A DNA stretch of 64,000 bases, from assembly GCA_023227945.1 (NCBI GenBank), contig JALOCC010000001.1:62001-126000 (forward strand). The letters run 5' to 3'. The position numbers and the translations under genes were made by a program. This DNA comes from Candidatus Omnitrophota bacterium. GTDB lineage: Bacteria > Omnitrophota > Gorgyraeia > Duberdicusellales > 4484-171. Of the stretch, positions 7,241 to 16,589 are shown piece by piece (within the stretch, counting starts at the first letter, position 1; each line of letters opens with the position of its first letter). Under the pieces are notes generated by a model. It was given only the letters and a program-made list of their open reading frames with translations. It did no database searches and was not told where the DNA came from.

Positions 7241-9544
7241 TTAACCTGTTTTTTCATTCGCAACAACGGCTTGCCCCACAGATACTCCCGAATCGTTGGT
7301 TGGGATTCGTTTATGATAATGGACACAGAACCCTTTTTCTTTAAGTAACTTAACCGTTAAGTCTAAAAGCAGTATGTTCTGAAATACTCCACCGGAAAAT
7401 GCTACATCATTTATGCCGTAGTCGCTTCTTAAACGAATGGACATTCCCCTTATAATCTTTGCGCAGGTAAAATGAAATTTATACGCGATAGATTCTTTAT
7501 TTTTTCTTGCTTTTAAATCCCTGATAATTCCCGAAAAAATATCCTGCCAGTTTATTATATAAACACCCTGTTCCTTATTGATTGAAAAATCAAAACAACT
7601 ATCACTTGGCTTTGATTTACCTGCTGCCATTTCCAAAGAAACAGCTGCTTCTGCCTCATAACTAATTGAGTGTTTTATATCTAAAATGCTTGCAACGGCA
7701 TCAAACAGCCGGCCTGCTGATGAGGTCATAATAGTTTCTTTGTTTTTTATGAGCCTGCAAAAAATATTTTTCTCTATTTTTTTAAAATAATTTACGCAAG
7801 CAAGGTTTAGTTTAAATAAATTTTCACCGTATATATCATAGAGCGTATAAAATGCTACTCTTGCCGGGGTAACAGCCGCCTTATCTACTCCGAGCAAACC
7901 AAAGTATTTAAAATGCCCGGCGCGCTTAAAACTACATTTATCTGTCACAAAAAATTCTCCTCCCCAAATAGCATTATCAAGCCCCAAGCCTGCTCCATCG
8001 AAGCAAACCCCGATTGCCTTTTTCTCCACATTATTTTCCAAAAGGCAGCCTGCCAAATGCGCATGATGATGCTGCACAGCTATTTTTTGAACCCGCTTCA
8101 ACGAAAGCGCATACTGGGTTGAAAGATAATCCGGGTGCAGGTCGTGGGCAACAACTTCGGGTTTAAAATTCAATATTTTCTCGTAATGCGAAAGTGTTTT
8201 AAGGTACGCTGCGTAATTTGCGTAATTTTTCAAATCGCCAAGATAAGGCGAACTTACGATACGACCGCGCGCTGCCAATGAAAATGTATTTTTCAGCTCT
8301 GCTCCGCAGGCAAGAATTTCTTTTTTATGCGTGAAATTTATAAAATCAGGGGTGTAACCCCTTGCTTTTCTTATGATAATTTCTTTATTTTGAAACACTC
8401 TTGCTATAGAATCGTCACATTTTATTTGTATGATTCTATTATGCACAAGAAAATAATCTGCATATTTTTCAATTTGGCAAAGTTCCTTTTCAGAAGCGAC
8501 CAAAGGAAAATCACCCTTATTAGCAGATGTCATAACCAGCGCAGGAAACCTTTGAAACTTTTTAAGGTAATGAAAAAGAAGATAATGCAAGGGCGCATAA
8601 CAAAGCATTACTCCTAGAAAATTTTGCGAAGGCGCAGCTTCGGCAATCCAGGAAGTATTTTTCTTTATCTCTAAGAGAGTTATTGGCCTGGCGAGGCTTT
8701 CGATAAGCTTTTTTTCGCTGCTTGCGATAGCGCAAATTTCGGATACTGCCCTTAAATCTTCAACCATTATTGCGAAAGGCTTTGCAGGCCGGCTTTTAAG
8801 GCGCCGTAGGCGCCTTACAGCGCTAATGTTTTTTGCATCGCAGGCTAAATGGTAGCCGCCAATCCCCTTTACAGCAATGATTTTTCCGCCTGCTATCAGC
8901 CTTGCTGTTTTTCCCAATATTTCCTGCACGTTTGAAGAAAAAACTTTTTCTTTTTTTATTTCTTTCAGGCTTTTAAAAAGTTTTATCTGCGGGCCGCAGG
9001 AAAAACACGCATTCGGTTCAGCATGAAACCTGCGATCTGCCGGATTAGTGTATTCCTTAGAACACAATTGGCACATTTTAAAATGTTTCATCGTTGAATT
9101 TTTCCTGTCATACGGAATATCTTCGATTATGCTAAATCGCGGCCCGCAATTAGTGCAGTTTATAAAAGGGTAAAGGTAGCGGCGGCAATTTTCGTCAAAG
9201 AGTTCGCGGAGACAGTCTTTACATATTGCGATATCTGCGGGGAAAGAAGCAATTCTATTTTCTTTACAACGGCTTTCTATTATGTTGAATTTTTCTTCTC
9301 CGGCTAAAGGAATCTGTTCCTTCCTTATTTTATTTATGCTGCTAATTGCCGGCGCGGTTATTCTAAGCTCATCTATAAAATCTTTTATTCGGCTACTTTC
9401 TCCCTCAAGCTCAACAGTCACACCCCTTGAATCATTAAATACACACCCGCCGAGCTTAAATTTCCTGGAAAGCCTAAACACGTGCGGCCGGAAACCCACC
9501 CCCTGGACAATCCCTCTTATGTGAAGTTTTATTCGTTGCTTCAT
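7241..9544 (-). CDS. hypF: carbamoyltransferase HypF
   Basis: A 767-residue, full-length HypF, which makes the thiocarbamate on HypE that becomes the cyanide ligands of [NiFe]-hydrogenase. Domains in order: acylphosphatase (1-90, with GIVQGVGFRP), two zinc-finger motifs (C108-x2-C111 with C130-x2-C133, then a second set ending CFSCGP), a YrdC-like carbamoyl-adenylate domain (about 200-380) and a Kae1-like C-terminal domain with VQHHHAHLAG and AFSGGVFQN. It leads hypC and hypD, separated from them by two palindromes. hypA, hypB, hypE and hydrogenase structural genes are not in the window. Confidence 0.95.
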   Translation of the reverse strand: MKQRIKLHIRGIVQGVGFRPHVFRLSRKFKLGGCVFNDSRGVTVELEGESSRIKDFIDELRITAPAISSINKIRKEQIPLAGEEKFNIIESRCKENRIASFPADIAICKDCLRELFDENCRRYLYPFINCTNCGPRFSIIEDIPYDRKNSTMKHFKMCQLCSKEYTNPADRRFHAEPNACFSCGPQIKLFKSLKEIKKEKVFSSNVQEILGKTARLIAGGKIIAVKGIGGYHLACDAKNISAVRRLRRLKSRPAKPFAIMVEDLRAVSEICAIASSEKKLIESLARPITLLEIKKNTSWIAEAAPSQNFLGVMLCYAPLHYLLFHYLKKFQRFPALVMTSANKGDFPLVASEKELCQIEKYADYFLVHNRIIQIKCDDSIARVFQNKEIIIRKARGYTPDFINFTHKKEILACGAELKNTFSLAARGRIVSSPYLGDLKNYANYAAYLKTLSHYEKILNFKPEVVAHDLHPDYLSTQYALSLKRVQKIAVQHHHAHLAGCLLENNVEKKAIGVCFDGAGLGLDNAIWGGEFFVTDKCSFKRAGHFKYFGLLGVDKAAVTPARVAFYTLYDIYGENLFKLNLACVNYFKKIEKNIFCRLIKNKETIMTSSAGRLFDAVASILDIKHSISYEAEAAVSLEMAAGKSKPSDSCFDFSINKEQGVYIINWQDIFSGIIRDLKARKNKESIAYKFHFTCAKIIRGMSIRLRSDYGINDVAFSGGVFQNILLLDLTVKLLKEKGFCVHYHKRIPTNDSGVSVGQAVVANEKTG

Positions 9545-9559
9545 TTTGCTTTTTTATTA

Positions 9560-9694
9560 CGCAGATGATCGCAGATGCAAAACAGATGATCGCAGATAAG
9601 AAGATAGAAATACAATTGTATATCTACTGTATTTCCACCGTATTTCTATCGTATATCAATTACAGTGAAATTTATCTGTGAACATCTGTGTTAT
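9560..9694. repeat. palindrome with CGCAGAT/CACAGAT outer arms
   Basis: The left outer part (9560-9597) repeats GATGATCGCAGAT words; the right outer part (9674-9694) carries ATCTGTGAACATCTGTG. Inside, 9603-9613 (GATAGAAATAC) is a perfect reverse complement of 9640-9650, with extra copies of the same word between them. It separates hypF from the exonuclease gene and ends at the latter's stop codon. Confidence 0.75.
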
Positions 9695-10512
9695 CAAACG
9701 ATTTCCACATCAAGAATGCGGTTTAAGCTAATGCGGATATTTTTACCCTGTTTACTTTCATACCACAGAAAAAAACTTTTGTTTTCCTGGGAAAGATTAA
9801 GCGGCTTTATCACATCGCTTTCCATCATATTTTGATGAGAAAGATACCTTGCTTTTAGAGACAATTTCCCTTCAATCGCTTTTTTAACCAGATGGAGTTT
9901 TGGCTCTTCTTTAATTCTAAAGATTTCGTTGTTCAAGCCATAAAGCGATATAAAATCTTCCAAATTGTCCAGGCTACTTTCTTTTAATATGTCTCTTAGC
10001 TTAAAAAATGCTTTTGAGGCGACATAAGCATCGTCCATAGCGCGATGCAATTTACCTGGACATTCTATATTAAAGTATGAAACAATTTCGCTTAAGTTGT
10101 ATCTAGGTAAACGCAAAGTCTTTCTTGCCATGCAAAGTATGTCTATGGCAGGAAGCTCCAGCGGCTGCTTGTTCATCTGCTTTAATCTGTAATTTATAAA
10201 TCCCAGGTCAAAATCAATATTGTATGCCAGGATTATTGAATCTTTCAAAAAATCAACGAATTTGTCCGCGATATCTTCGAAATAAGGTGCGCCCTTTAAG
10301 TCTTCATCGCAAATCTGATGTATTCTGAAAGCTGTCTCAGGCATGCTTTTTTTGGGATTTACAAGGCTGTGAAATTTATCTATAGCCTCGCGGCCTTTTA
10401 TTTTAAGAGCACCTATCTCGCAAATAGAGTCTCCGGCAAGCACATCAAGCCCGGTTGTTTCTAAATCGAAAAATACAAGATTAAAATCTTCTATGTTCTT
10501 CTTTAAATCCAT
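9694..10512 (-). CDS. DnaQ-like DEDDh exonuclease with WYL-like C-terminus
   Basis: A 272-residue protein. Residues 10-175 are a DEDDh 3'-5' exonuclease: FDLETTG (metal ligands D and E), AYNIDFDLGF and the final H-x4-D motif HRAMDD. Residues about 205-272 look like a compact WYL-type domain (KAIEGKLSLKARY, I-x-PL near 236, then FFLWYES and a final RILDVEIV). WYL modules usually sense nucleic-acid or nucleotide ligands. It could act in DNA repair or proofreading. The ATG lies 12 bases after the yjbQ-like stop, so the two form an operon. Confidence 0.8.
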   Translation of the reverse strand: MDLKKNIEDFNLVFFDLETTGLDVLAGDSICEIGALKIKGREAIDKFHSLVNPKKSMPETAFRIHQICDEDLKGAPYFEDIADKFVDFLKDSIILAYNIDFDLGFINYRLKQMNKQPLELPAIDILCMARKTLRLPRYNLSEIVSYFNIECPGKLHRAMDDAYVASKAFFKLRDILKESSLDNLEDFISLYGLNNEIFRIKEEPKLHLVKKAIEGKLSLKARYLSHQNMMESDVIKPLNLSQENKSFFLWYESKQGKNIRISLNRILDVEIV

Positions 10513-10524
10513 ATTCTTTGCTGG

Positions 10525-10941
10525 CTAATTTATAATCTTTACCACTATTTCTCGTTCGCGTGGACGCGTATCAAAATCTATTAAAACAACCTGCTGCCAG
10601 GTGCCTAAATCAAGCTTTCCATCGGTTACCGAAATAAAAAAGTTTGTTTTAACCAATGAGCTGCGCAGGTGCGAATGGCCGTTGGCATCATTCCAGGTAA
10701 GGTTATGCGCATAATTTTTATTAAAGGGTATGGTTTTTTCAAAAATTTCTTTTAGATCCCTTACCAACCCAGGCTCATATTCCATAGTAGTTATTGCCGC
10801 GGTTGAACCAATAACCGAAAGAAACATTACTGCGTCTTCTAAGCCTTCTTCCTCACGAATTTTTTCCAGCTGTTGCGTGATATCAATTATGTCGGTGTTT
10901 CCCTTGGTGCTTATCCTTATATATTTAGTCAGCATAGGCAT
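10525..10941 (-). CDS. YjbQ/UPF0047 family protein
   Basis: A 138-residue member of the UPF0047 (YjbQ) family, recognised by ANGHSHLRSSL, GKLDLGTWQQVVLIDFD and the closing RPREREIVVK. Some homologues complement thiamine-phosphate synthase mutants weakly, but the physiological role is unsettled. The start codon overlaps the preceding stop (TAATG at 10943-10939), so translation is probably coupled to the tRNA-binding protein upstream. Confidence 0.88.
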   Translation of the reverse strand: MPMLTKYIRISTKGNTDIIDITQQLEKIREEEGLEDAVMFLSVIGSTAAITTMEYEPGLVRDLKEIFEKTIPFNKNYAHNLTWNDANGHSHLRSSLVKTNFFISVTDGKLDLGTWQQVVLIDFDTRPREREIVVKIIN

Positions 10942-11261
10942 TATTTTATGAAACTGCCCGGAGAAACCTCCCTGTCTGCCGTAAGGATTACTATTTTATC
11001 CTCTGAGTGTGCAGCAAGAAGCATTCCGTTTGATTCAACTCCTCTTAGTACCTTCGGCTCTAAATTTACAACAATTATGACTAATTTGCCGATTAGCTCT
11101 TCCTTGGTGTAGTAATTTTTTATTCCGGCAACAAGCTGAACTTGCGTTGCGCCTAAATCCACCTTTAAAACATAAAGCCTGTCAGCATTGGGATGGTCGT
11201 TTGCCTCTAAAACCTTGCCAACTTTTAACTCCAACTTCGAAAAATCCTCATAAGTTATCAT
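10941..11261 (-). CDS. tRNA-binding domain protein (MetG C-terminal type)
   Basis: A 106-residue OB-fold protein equivalent to the C-terminal dimerisation/tRNA-binding domain of methionyl-tRNA synthetase (EMAPII/Trbp111 type). Motifs are LELKVGKVLEANDHPNADRLYVLKVDLG, given here only as a span of residues 10-37, and LRGVESNGMLLAA. It probably binds tRNA as a homodimer, or works with a separate MetRS catalytic chain elsewhere. GAGGAGG sits seven bases before the ATG. It heads the run to yjbQ-like and dnaQ-like genes. Confidence 0.85.
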   Translation of the reverse strand: MITYEDFSKLELKVGKVLEANDHPNADRLYVLKVDLGATQVQLVAGIKNYYTKEELIGKLVIIVVNLEPKVLRGVESNGMLLAAHSEDKIVILTADREVSPGSFIK

Positions 11262-11277
11262 TTTTACCTCCTCTTGT

Positions 11278-11370
11278 TAGTCCACAGTCCATAGAGAGCG
11301 AAGCCTCCCCGCAGGGGACCATAGTCCATAGTTTTAAATCTGTGGGCTATCGACTGTCGACTATGGACTA
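11278..11370. repeat. imperfect palindrome made of GTCCATAG words
   Basis: Copies of AGTCCATAG at 11286-11294 and near 11322-11331 face complementary CTATGGACT at 11361-11369 and shorter relatives (CGACTGTCGACTATGG). A CCCCGCAGGGG stem sits in the centre. It lies upstream of the tRNA-binding protein gene. The rest of the gap to 11623 is AT-rich with short GC-rich inverted words at 11537-11560 and 11569-11605 and no gene that I recognise. Confidence 0.65.
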
Positions 11371-11623
11371 TTTTTAGAATAGGCAATATTTTAACAACAG
11401 TGGGGTTTAAAGTAAATAGAATTATTTTGTGGCTTTGGAATCAACTGTCCCTGTTTTTAATATGACTTGCTATGGCTTAAAATGTTATAAAAATTAGTAA
11501 AGATGAGTTTTTAGGTCTCGCGGGTTTTTTATTTGCCCCTCGCAGGGCAACAGCCCTTTCCATCATTTGCCTGCAGGCATAGCCTCATCCGCCGGAAGCG
11601 GGCAGGGAATTCTGACAAAGAAG

Positions 11624-12544
11624 TTAAAACTCTTTTATAAAGTCTATTTTTTCAATATTCTGCAATGGTTGTATTCTTATTCTAAGTTCATCAAGGTAAA
11701 TATCTGTATTTCTTGGGTCTATTTTAAATTCATAAACATCCAATTCCCCTGTAGACTGTAATTTTTGAAAGCGGGCGAAAAGAACTTCGTTTTTGTACAA
11801 TAGGACTTGTCTGTTTTCTGATTTTTGCAGGTAAACTCTTAAAGTTAAAGGAAAGCTGCTATGGCCGAAACCATACTTTTTAAAATCGAATACTGGCCCT
11901 TCCCCCTCTGTCTGAAAAAGCAATCCAGTTCCCCATAAAGAAAAATTAATATGATTTTTGATGTCTTCCTTTAACCTAACCATGACATTCCACCCTCCTA
12001 AATTTTTTCCGTAATAAAGAGCTAAAAGCATATTAACAAAAGCTTTTTTATCATCATTGTTCATCAAATAATATTTAGAAAGATATATGTAATTACGGTA
12101 ATAAACAGGGAAAAGACTGATTGCTTTTTCAATTTCATCTTCAGCTCTTTTATCCTTCGTCTGCGCATAAAACCAGCCAAGTTTTAAATGATATTCAAAA
12201 TCTATTGGGTTTAGTTTTATTGCTTTTATGTATAACTTTTCAATATCCTCTTTATCGCCGAATAATGTTTCTTTAAAGTTTTCATTGAATGCACATGAAA
12301 GCAAATCTGCTTTTAAAACTAAATATTCGGCATTAGCTTTATTTAAATTTATTGCTTTTGAAATTAAATTTAAAGAGTCCATATAATAGTTAATTTCCCC
12401 TACTTTTGTTGATGGAAATTTAGTTTTTAATATTTTTTCGTAAAGTATATCTGCTATTAAATTAAAGGACAGAAATATTATAACCATAAATATGCTTATT
12501 GTTGCAAAAAGCAAAAATTTGCTACTGATATTTTTTTCTTGCAT
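11624..12544 (-). CDS. membrane-anchored TPR-like protein of export operon
   Basis: A 306-residue protein with an N-terminal membrane segment (about 10-32) and no further transmembrane helices. The middle (75-185) has TPR-like helical pairs with the L-x-P-x-D/x-x-Y spacing. The C-terminal third is beta-rich and unrecognised. It follows an O-antigen ligase gene by 12 bases and closes the seven-gene export run. Many ligase/polymerase genes are followed by such TPR proteins, so a role in polymer assembly is inferred from position. Confidence 0.65.
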   Translation of the reverse strand: MQEKNISSKFLLFATISIFMVIIFLSFNLIADILYEKILKTKFPSTKVGEINYYMDSLNLISKAINLNKANAEYLVLKADLLSCAFNENFKETLFGDKEDIEKLYIKAIKLNPIDFEYHLKLGWFYAQTKDKRAEDEIEKAISLFPVYYRNYIYLSKYYLMNNDDKKAFVNMLLALYYGKNLGGWNVMVRLKEDIKNHINFSLWGTGLLFQTEGEGPVFDFKKYGFGHSSFPLTLRVYLQKSENRQVLLYKNEVLFARFQKLQSTGELDVYEFKIDPRNTDIYLDELRIRIQPLQNIEKIDFIKEF

Positions 12545-12556
12545 GTGGATAATTAA

Positions 12557-13849
12557 CTATTTCTCATCTGCGGGATTTCCGGAATGAAAATGTGTATATG
12601 CACATTTATATATTAAACCTAAAAGCAACCAAAACAAAAAAGTTACTGCTGGGATATGGAAATTGAAATCAATAAAGCTATGTATTACCGTGCCGGCTAT
12701 GCCGCAAAAACCGCCGATAACTATATTTTTAACAAAAGGATCGTGCCGGTTGCTTGTTTCGTTTAAAATAGCTTTAAATAAACTAAAGAAAAAAACCAAT
12801 AACAAAACTGCGCTAATTAAACCGGCCTCAAAAAGAAACTGGAGATAGTCATTATGTAAATAATCGTAATAAGCTACGAACTTACTTCTTTGATATAGAG
12901 TAAATATATCACTAAAGTTACCTAACCCGACACCAAAAATGGGAAAGTTTTTAAAAATTGTAAATGCATCAGCAACAATTGTCCATCTATCCATTAAGCT
13001 ATTCCACACGAAACTCATTCTGTTACTAAGGGGGCCAAAGCCTGATATGGAGACAAGTACCAAAGCAAAGATAATCACCCCCATAATTATCCAATGTTGG
13101 TTTGTTTGCACTTTTTCTTTGGCTAACAAACAAGACATCATAATTAGTGCTATTATCAAACTGATCGATCCTCCTCTGGACAGCGAAAGAAAAACGCTTG
13201 CGCAGATTATAGCTGCTATAAAGCTAAAAATAATTTTCTTATATTTGTTCTTACAGTATAGGGCATAGGCGACGGAAACGTTTGAAATCATTATCATATA
13301 TGCGGCAAAATGGTTTTTATTCCCAAAGGTGCTGAAGGAATAGGAACTTTGCCTTTGGAGAACGAAATATTTCTTTACAACTCCGTAAAGTGCCAGAGAT
13401 AATCCAATAAAGATAAGAATCAATAGCATCCGCTCAAATTGTTTTTTTGTTGTAAAAATATTCAATACACAGATAAAAATAAGGAAAAAAGATACAAATT
13501 TTACTAGCTCCTCCAGCGTCACAATAGAATAGAACGATAATTGGCTAAAATTAGTAAAATAACCTCCGTATTGCTGTTTTAAAAGATAAGTGTTTGGGGA
13601 AATTATTTTTAAGAAAAAGACAGGAAAATATATTATTTGCAGGAACGTAATAGATAGAAAGATTATAAAAAGATTTATCTTGGCAGGATAAATTAATTTT
13701 TGATTATATTTTTTTGTTAGAAAAAGCAGGAACAAAAATATAAATAATGCAACCACCTCAATTACAAAAAGAGGTATTTTTTCAACTGACCCGTAAAAAA
13801 ATGGACTGAGGATTGTAAGGAAAATTAAAAATAACTCTAAGGCTTTCAC
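12557..13849 (-). CDS. O-antigen ligase / Wzy-type polymerase
   Basis: A 430-residue polytopic membrane protein with about 11 hydrophobic segments, typical of the O-antigen ligase family. The conserved periplasmic loop is visible: FPIFGVGLGNFSDIF, then HNDYLQFLFEAGL around 330-350, plus the SLSRGG motif near 225. Such proteins either polymerise repeat units or attach polymer to lipid A or another acceptor; sequence does not tell which. It is followed one base after the Wzc-like gene, so it belongs to the export operon. Confidence 0.85.
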   Translation of the reverse strand: MKALELFLIFLTILSPFFYGSVEKIPLFVIEVVALFIFLFLLFLTKKYNQKLIYPAKINLFIIFLSITFLQIIYFPVFFLKIISPNTYLLKQQYGGYFTNFSQLSFYSIVTLEELVKFVSFFLIFICVLNIFTTKKQFERMLLILIFIGLSLALYGVVKKYFVLQRQSSYSFSTFGNKNHFAAYMIMISNVSVAYALYCKNKYKKIIFSFIAAIICASVFLSLSRGGSISLIIALIMMSCLLAKEKVQTNQHWIIMGVIIFALVLVSISGFGPLSNRMSFVWNSLMDRWTIVADAFTIFKNFPIFGVGLGNFSDIFTLYQRSKFVAYYDYLHNDYLQFLFEAGLISAVLLLVFFFSLFKAILNETSNRHDPFVKNIVIGGFCGIAGTVIHSFIDFNFHIPAVTFLFWLLLGLIYKCAYTHFHSGNPADEK

Positions 13850-13850
13850 G

Positions 13851-15683
13851 CTATTTCTCTGTTGGATAATAATGGTAGTAATAGTAGCGGTCTTGCCCTA
13901 TCTTCGCGTCATTTAAAACTGTGCCTATTATCTTTACACGTGTATCAATGACCTTTTTAGCCTCCAGGATATACCCTATTTGTGTATGCCCTGATCTTAT
14001 AACAAATATTATGCCATCACATTTATCTCCCAAAATTAAAGCTTCTGATACATTCAATATTGGCGTTGAGTCTATGATTATTCTCTGAAATTTTTTTTCT
14101 AATTCTCGCAAAATCGTAGGTAATTTTTCAGAACTGAGCAATTCAGTGGGGTTAGGAGTATATGGGCCGGCTGGCAGCATAGATAGGTTAGGTATAGAAG
14201 TAGGGGTTATAGCTTCATCGATGGAACACATTCCGGCCAGTAAATTGCTTAACCCATTCTTTGGTTTTATTCCGAAACTTTGGTGTAGATTTCCTTTACG
14301 CATATCAGCATCAATTAACAAAGTTGGCTCTTTTGTTTGAGCAAATATTATGGAAAGGTTTGAAGAAACAAAACTTTTGCCTTCTTGAGGCACAGAACTA
14401 GTAACAACAACTGTCCGCAAAGGTTTATCCTGCGGAAAAGAAAAAAGCAACGAAACTTTAAGGTTTCTAAAAACTTCAGCCAGTCTTGAACGAGGTTCGT
14501 TGAAAGAAAATAGAAAATTGTTGTCGTTCTTTTTCTTCGATTCTCTTCTTAGGGAAGGTATGTAACCTAAAAATGGTAATTTTACAAAAAATTCAACCTC
14601 ATCGGAAGTCTTTAAAGTTGAGTCTAATCTCTCTATCAGAAAAGCTACAGACACACTTAACAAAAAACCTAAGATAATGGCAATTGGGATATCTTTCTGT
14701 GGACTAGGTCTTATGGGGCTTTTTGGTTCTTCTGCCGGATCAAGCAACCTTATGTTTGAAAGTGTTAATTCCTTAGAAACATCCAATTCTTTTGCTCTTT
14801 TTAAAAAATCATCATAGAGAGAATTATAGGTGGTAACTTTTCTTTTAAGAATACCATATTCGGCCATTTTTTCCTGTAGAGCAAGCCTTTTATTTATTTC
14901 CTCGCTTAATTTTTCATCAACCGTTCTTAGCTTGGTAACAAGAGAAATCATCTCAGGATGTTTCTCTTTATATCTCTGCGATGCCTCAGCAACTTCCTTT
15001 TCTAATTGTGCCTTTTGTTCTTTTAAACTTTCTATCAATGCTTCTGATTTTGTTTCAATATCTGGGATAGCAACTATCCGATTATCTTTTATGAAAACAT
15101 TTAACGCTTTTTCTGCTTCACTTAAGCTTTTAAGTGTGTCGTTTAACTGGCTTTCTAAAAAAGTTATGCCATACTTGGCAGTTCCTACTTTTCGTTCAAT
15201 ATCCTGATATATAAATTCCCGCACCCATGCATTTGCAATTGCCGTAATCTTTATAGGATCTTTTCCCGTAACCGAAATTGTTGCAGTAGAGCCCTGACGT
15301 GCAGGTTCAATTTTTACCATAGAAAGAAGCTGGCCTGATGGGTCCTTTGAGTTGATGAATTCTGGATCTTTATCTAAACCTAAATTTTTAATAATCCGCT
15401 CTGCCAGAGAACGCGACATAGCAATATTGATTTGGGTTTGATAATACTCTTTTTCTGTGGTTTTTTGTTCATAAACATCTTCGATTTTACCTGCAATTTT
15501 TGTCTTTTCTACCTCTAAAACAATTGAAGCCTGAGCACGGTATATTTTTGGAGAAGAAAAATCATAAAATATAACAGTTCCTGTTATAACTATTAAAACT
15601 GTAGATATAAATAAAGTATGTTTTTTCAACAAGTCAAAATAATCTTTTATTGTTAATTCTTTTACTTCCGCTGGAGGTATCAT
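13851..15683 (-). CDS. Wzc-like chain-length/tyrosine autokinase
   Basis: A 610-residue fusion of a Wzz chain-length regulator and a BY-kinase. Residues 9-340 hold two membrane helices (about 23-41 and 332-350) flanking a periplasmic coiled-coil region. The kinase half has Walker A (VPQEGKS, 431-437), Walker A' (LLIDADMRKG, about 455-464) and Walker B (RIIIDST, 544-550), and ends in a tyrosine cluster at about 600-606. Autophosphorylation of such tails controls polymer length and export. It pairs with the Wza-like gene upstream. Confidence 0.93.
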   Translation of the reverse strand: MIPPAEVKELTIKDYFDLLKKHTLFISTVLIVITGTVIFYDFSSPKIYRAQASIVLEVEKTKIAGKIEDVYEQKTTEKEYYQTQINIAMSRSLAERIIKNLGLDKDPEFINSKDPSGQLLSMVKIEPARQGSTATISVTGKDPIKITAIANAWVREFIYQDIERKVGTAKYGITFLESQLNDTLKSLSEAEKALNVFIKDNRIVAIPDIETKSEALIESLKEQKAQLEKEVAEASQRYKEKHPEMISLVTKLRTVDEKLSEEINKRLALQEKMAEYGILKRKVTTYNSLYDDFLKRAKELDVSKELTLSNIRLLDPAEEPKSPIRPSPQKDIPIAIILGFLLSVSVAFLIERLDSTLKTSDEVEFFVKLPFLGYIPSLRRESKKKNDNNFLFSFNEPRSRLAEVFRNLKVSLLFSFPQDKPLRTVVVTSSVPQEGKSFVSSNLSIIFAQTKEPTLLIDADMRKGNLHQSFGIKPKNGLSNLLAGMCSIDEAITPTSIPNLSMLPAGPYTPNPTELLSSEKLPTILRELEKKFQRIIIDSTPILNVSEALILGDKCDGIIFVIRSGHTQIGYILEAKKVIDTRVKIIGTVLNDAKIGQDRYYYYHYYPTEK

Positions 15684-15740
15684 ATTTTTTAATTATCTAA
15701 AATTATAGCAAGCAATCTCAAGCTTTGGTTGTTAAAACCC

Positions 15741-16589
15741 TTAAAAGAAAGACTCTGGAACAGAGATTATATCATTTTCTTTTAATTCCACATCCCTTGA
15801 TTTATCACCGCTTTTAAGAATATGCGCAATAGGCACATTAAATGTTTCTTTTTTGTCTTGGCCAGGTGCTCTTCTTATCACTTTAACTGCATTCTGATCT
15901 GCAATGTCAGTGAACCCCCCAGCTAAAGCTATGGCTTCAATGGCCGTCAAACCTTTACTATACTTGTAACTCCCAGGCTTTCGTACCTGGCCTAAGACTG
16001 CTATGTCACCATATCCTTTCACAATTATTCTATCCAAGGGTTGTAATAAAAAATCTCTACCATGTTTGTTAAAATCTACTATATATTCTTTCTCTTCATT
16101 GCCAACTTTACGTATAATCTTTATGTTTGTCAAATTGGCATTTTGCTTTGCGCCATCGGCAAGCGCTAAGGCTTCCAAAAGAGATAAGTTGCCTATTAAT
16201 TCATAGCTGCCTTCGCTGTTTATTGCTCCGATAATAAAAAATTTAGCATATTCTTTTATAAAAATATTTACTTGCGGATTAACAAAATAATCTTTCTTGA
16301 GAAGATTTTCTATTTTAGCAGTTGCCTCTTTTGTGGTTAAATTTCCAATAATAATCTCTCCTATAAATGGATAAATTATCTTTCCTTCCTCGGACACCTT
16401 AACCGTTTTAGTCAAATTGGGCTCTCCGTATACTGAAATTTCGATGGTATCCCCAGGCTTTATACGATAAACATAATTACCATCTTCCGAGGCAACAGCC
16501 TGCTTATCAACTTCTTTATTTGCCTGAGGATAAGCCATAAAAATGATAATAGAAAAAGTTATTAATAGAAATATTTTTTTTATCATCAA
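15741..16589 (-). CDS. Wza-like polysaccharide export protein
   Basis: A 282-residue periplasmic/outer-membrane export protein. A hydrophobic signal segment lies at about 3-20, without a clear lipobox cysteine. Residues 40-115 are the polysaccharide export domain (YRIKPGDTIEISVYGEPNLT region). SLBB domains follow at about 118-190 and 195-275. It probably forms the outer-membrane channel for polymer driven by the Wzc-like kinase. Its ATG overlaps the stop of the beta-barrel gene by four bases (16586-16589). Confidence 0.9.
   Translation of the reverse strand: MMIKKIFLLITFSIIIFMAYPQANKEVDKQAVASEDGNYVYRIKPGDTIEISVYGEPNLTKTVKVSEEGKIIYPFIGEIIIGNLTTKEATAKIENLLKKDYFVNPQVNIFIKEYAKFFIIGAINSEGSYELIGNLSLLEALALADGAKQNANLTNIKIIRKVGNEEKEYIVDFNKHGRDFLLQPLDRIIVKGYGDIAVLGQVRKPGSYKYSKGLTAIEAIALAGGFTDIADQNAVKVIRRAPGQDKKETFNVPIAHILKSGDKSRDVELKENDIISVPESFF

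Noticed and set aside
7132..7326. Short minus-strand frame beside the hypF end
   Set aside because: It overlaps hypF in another frame and covers a hairpin; no support.
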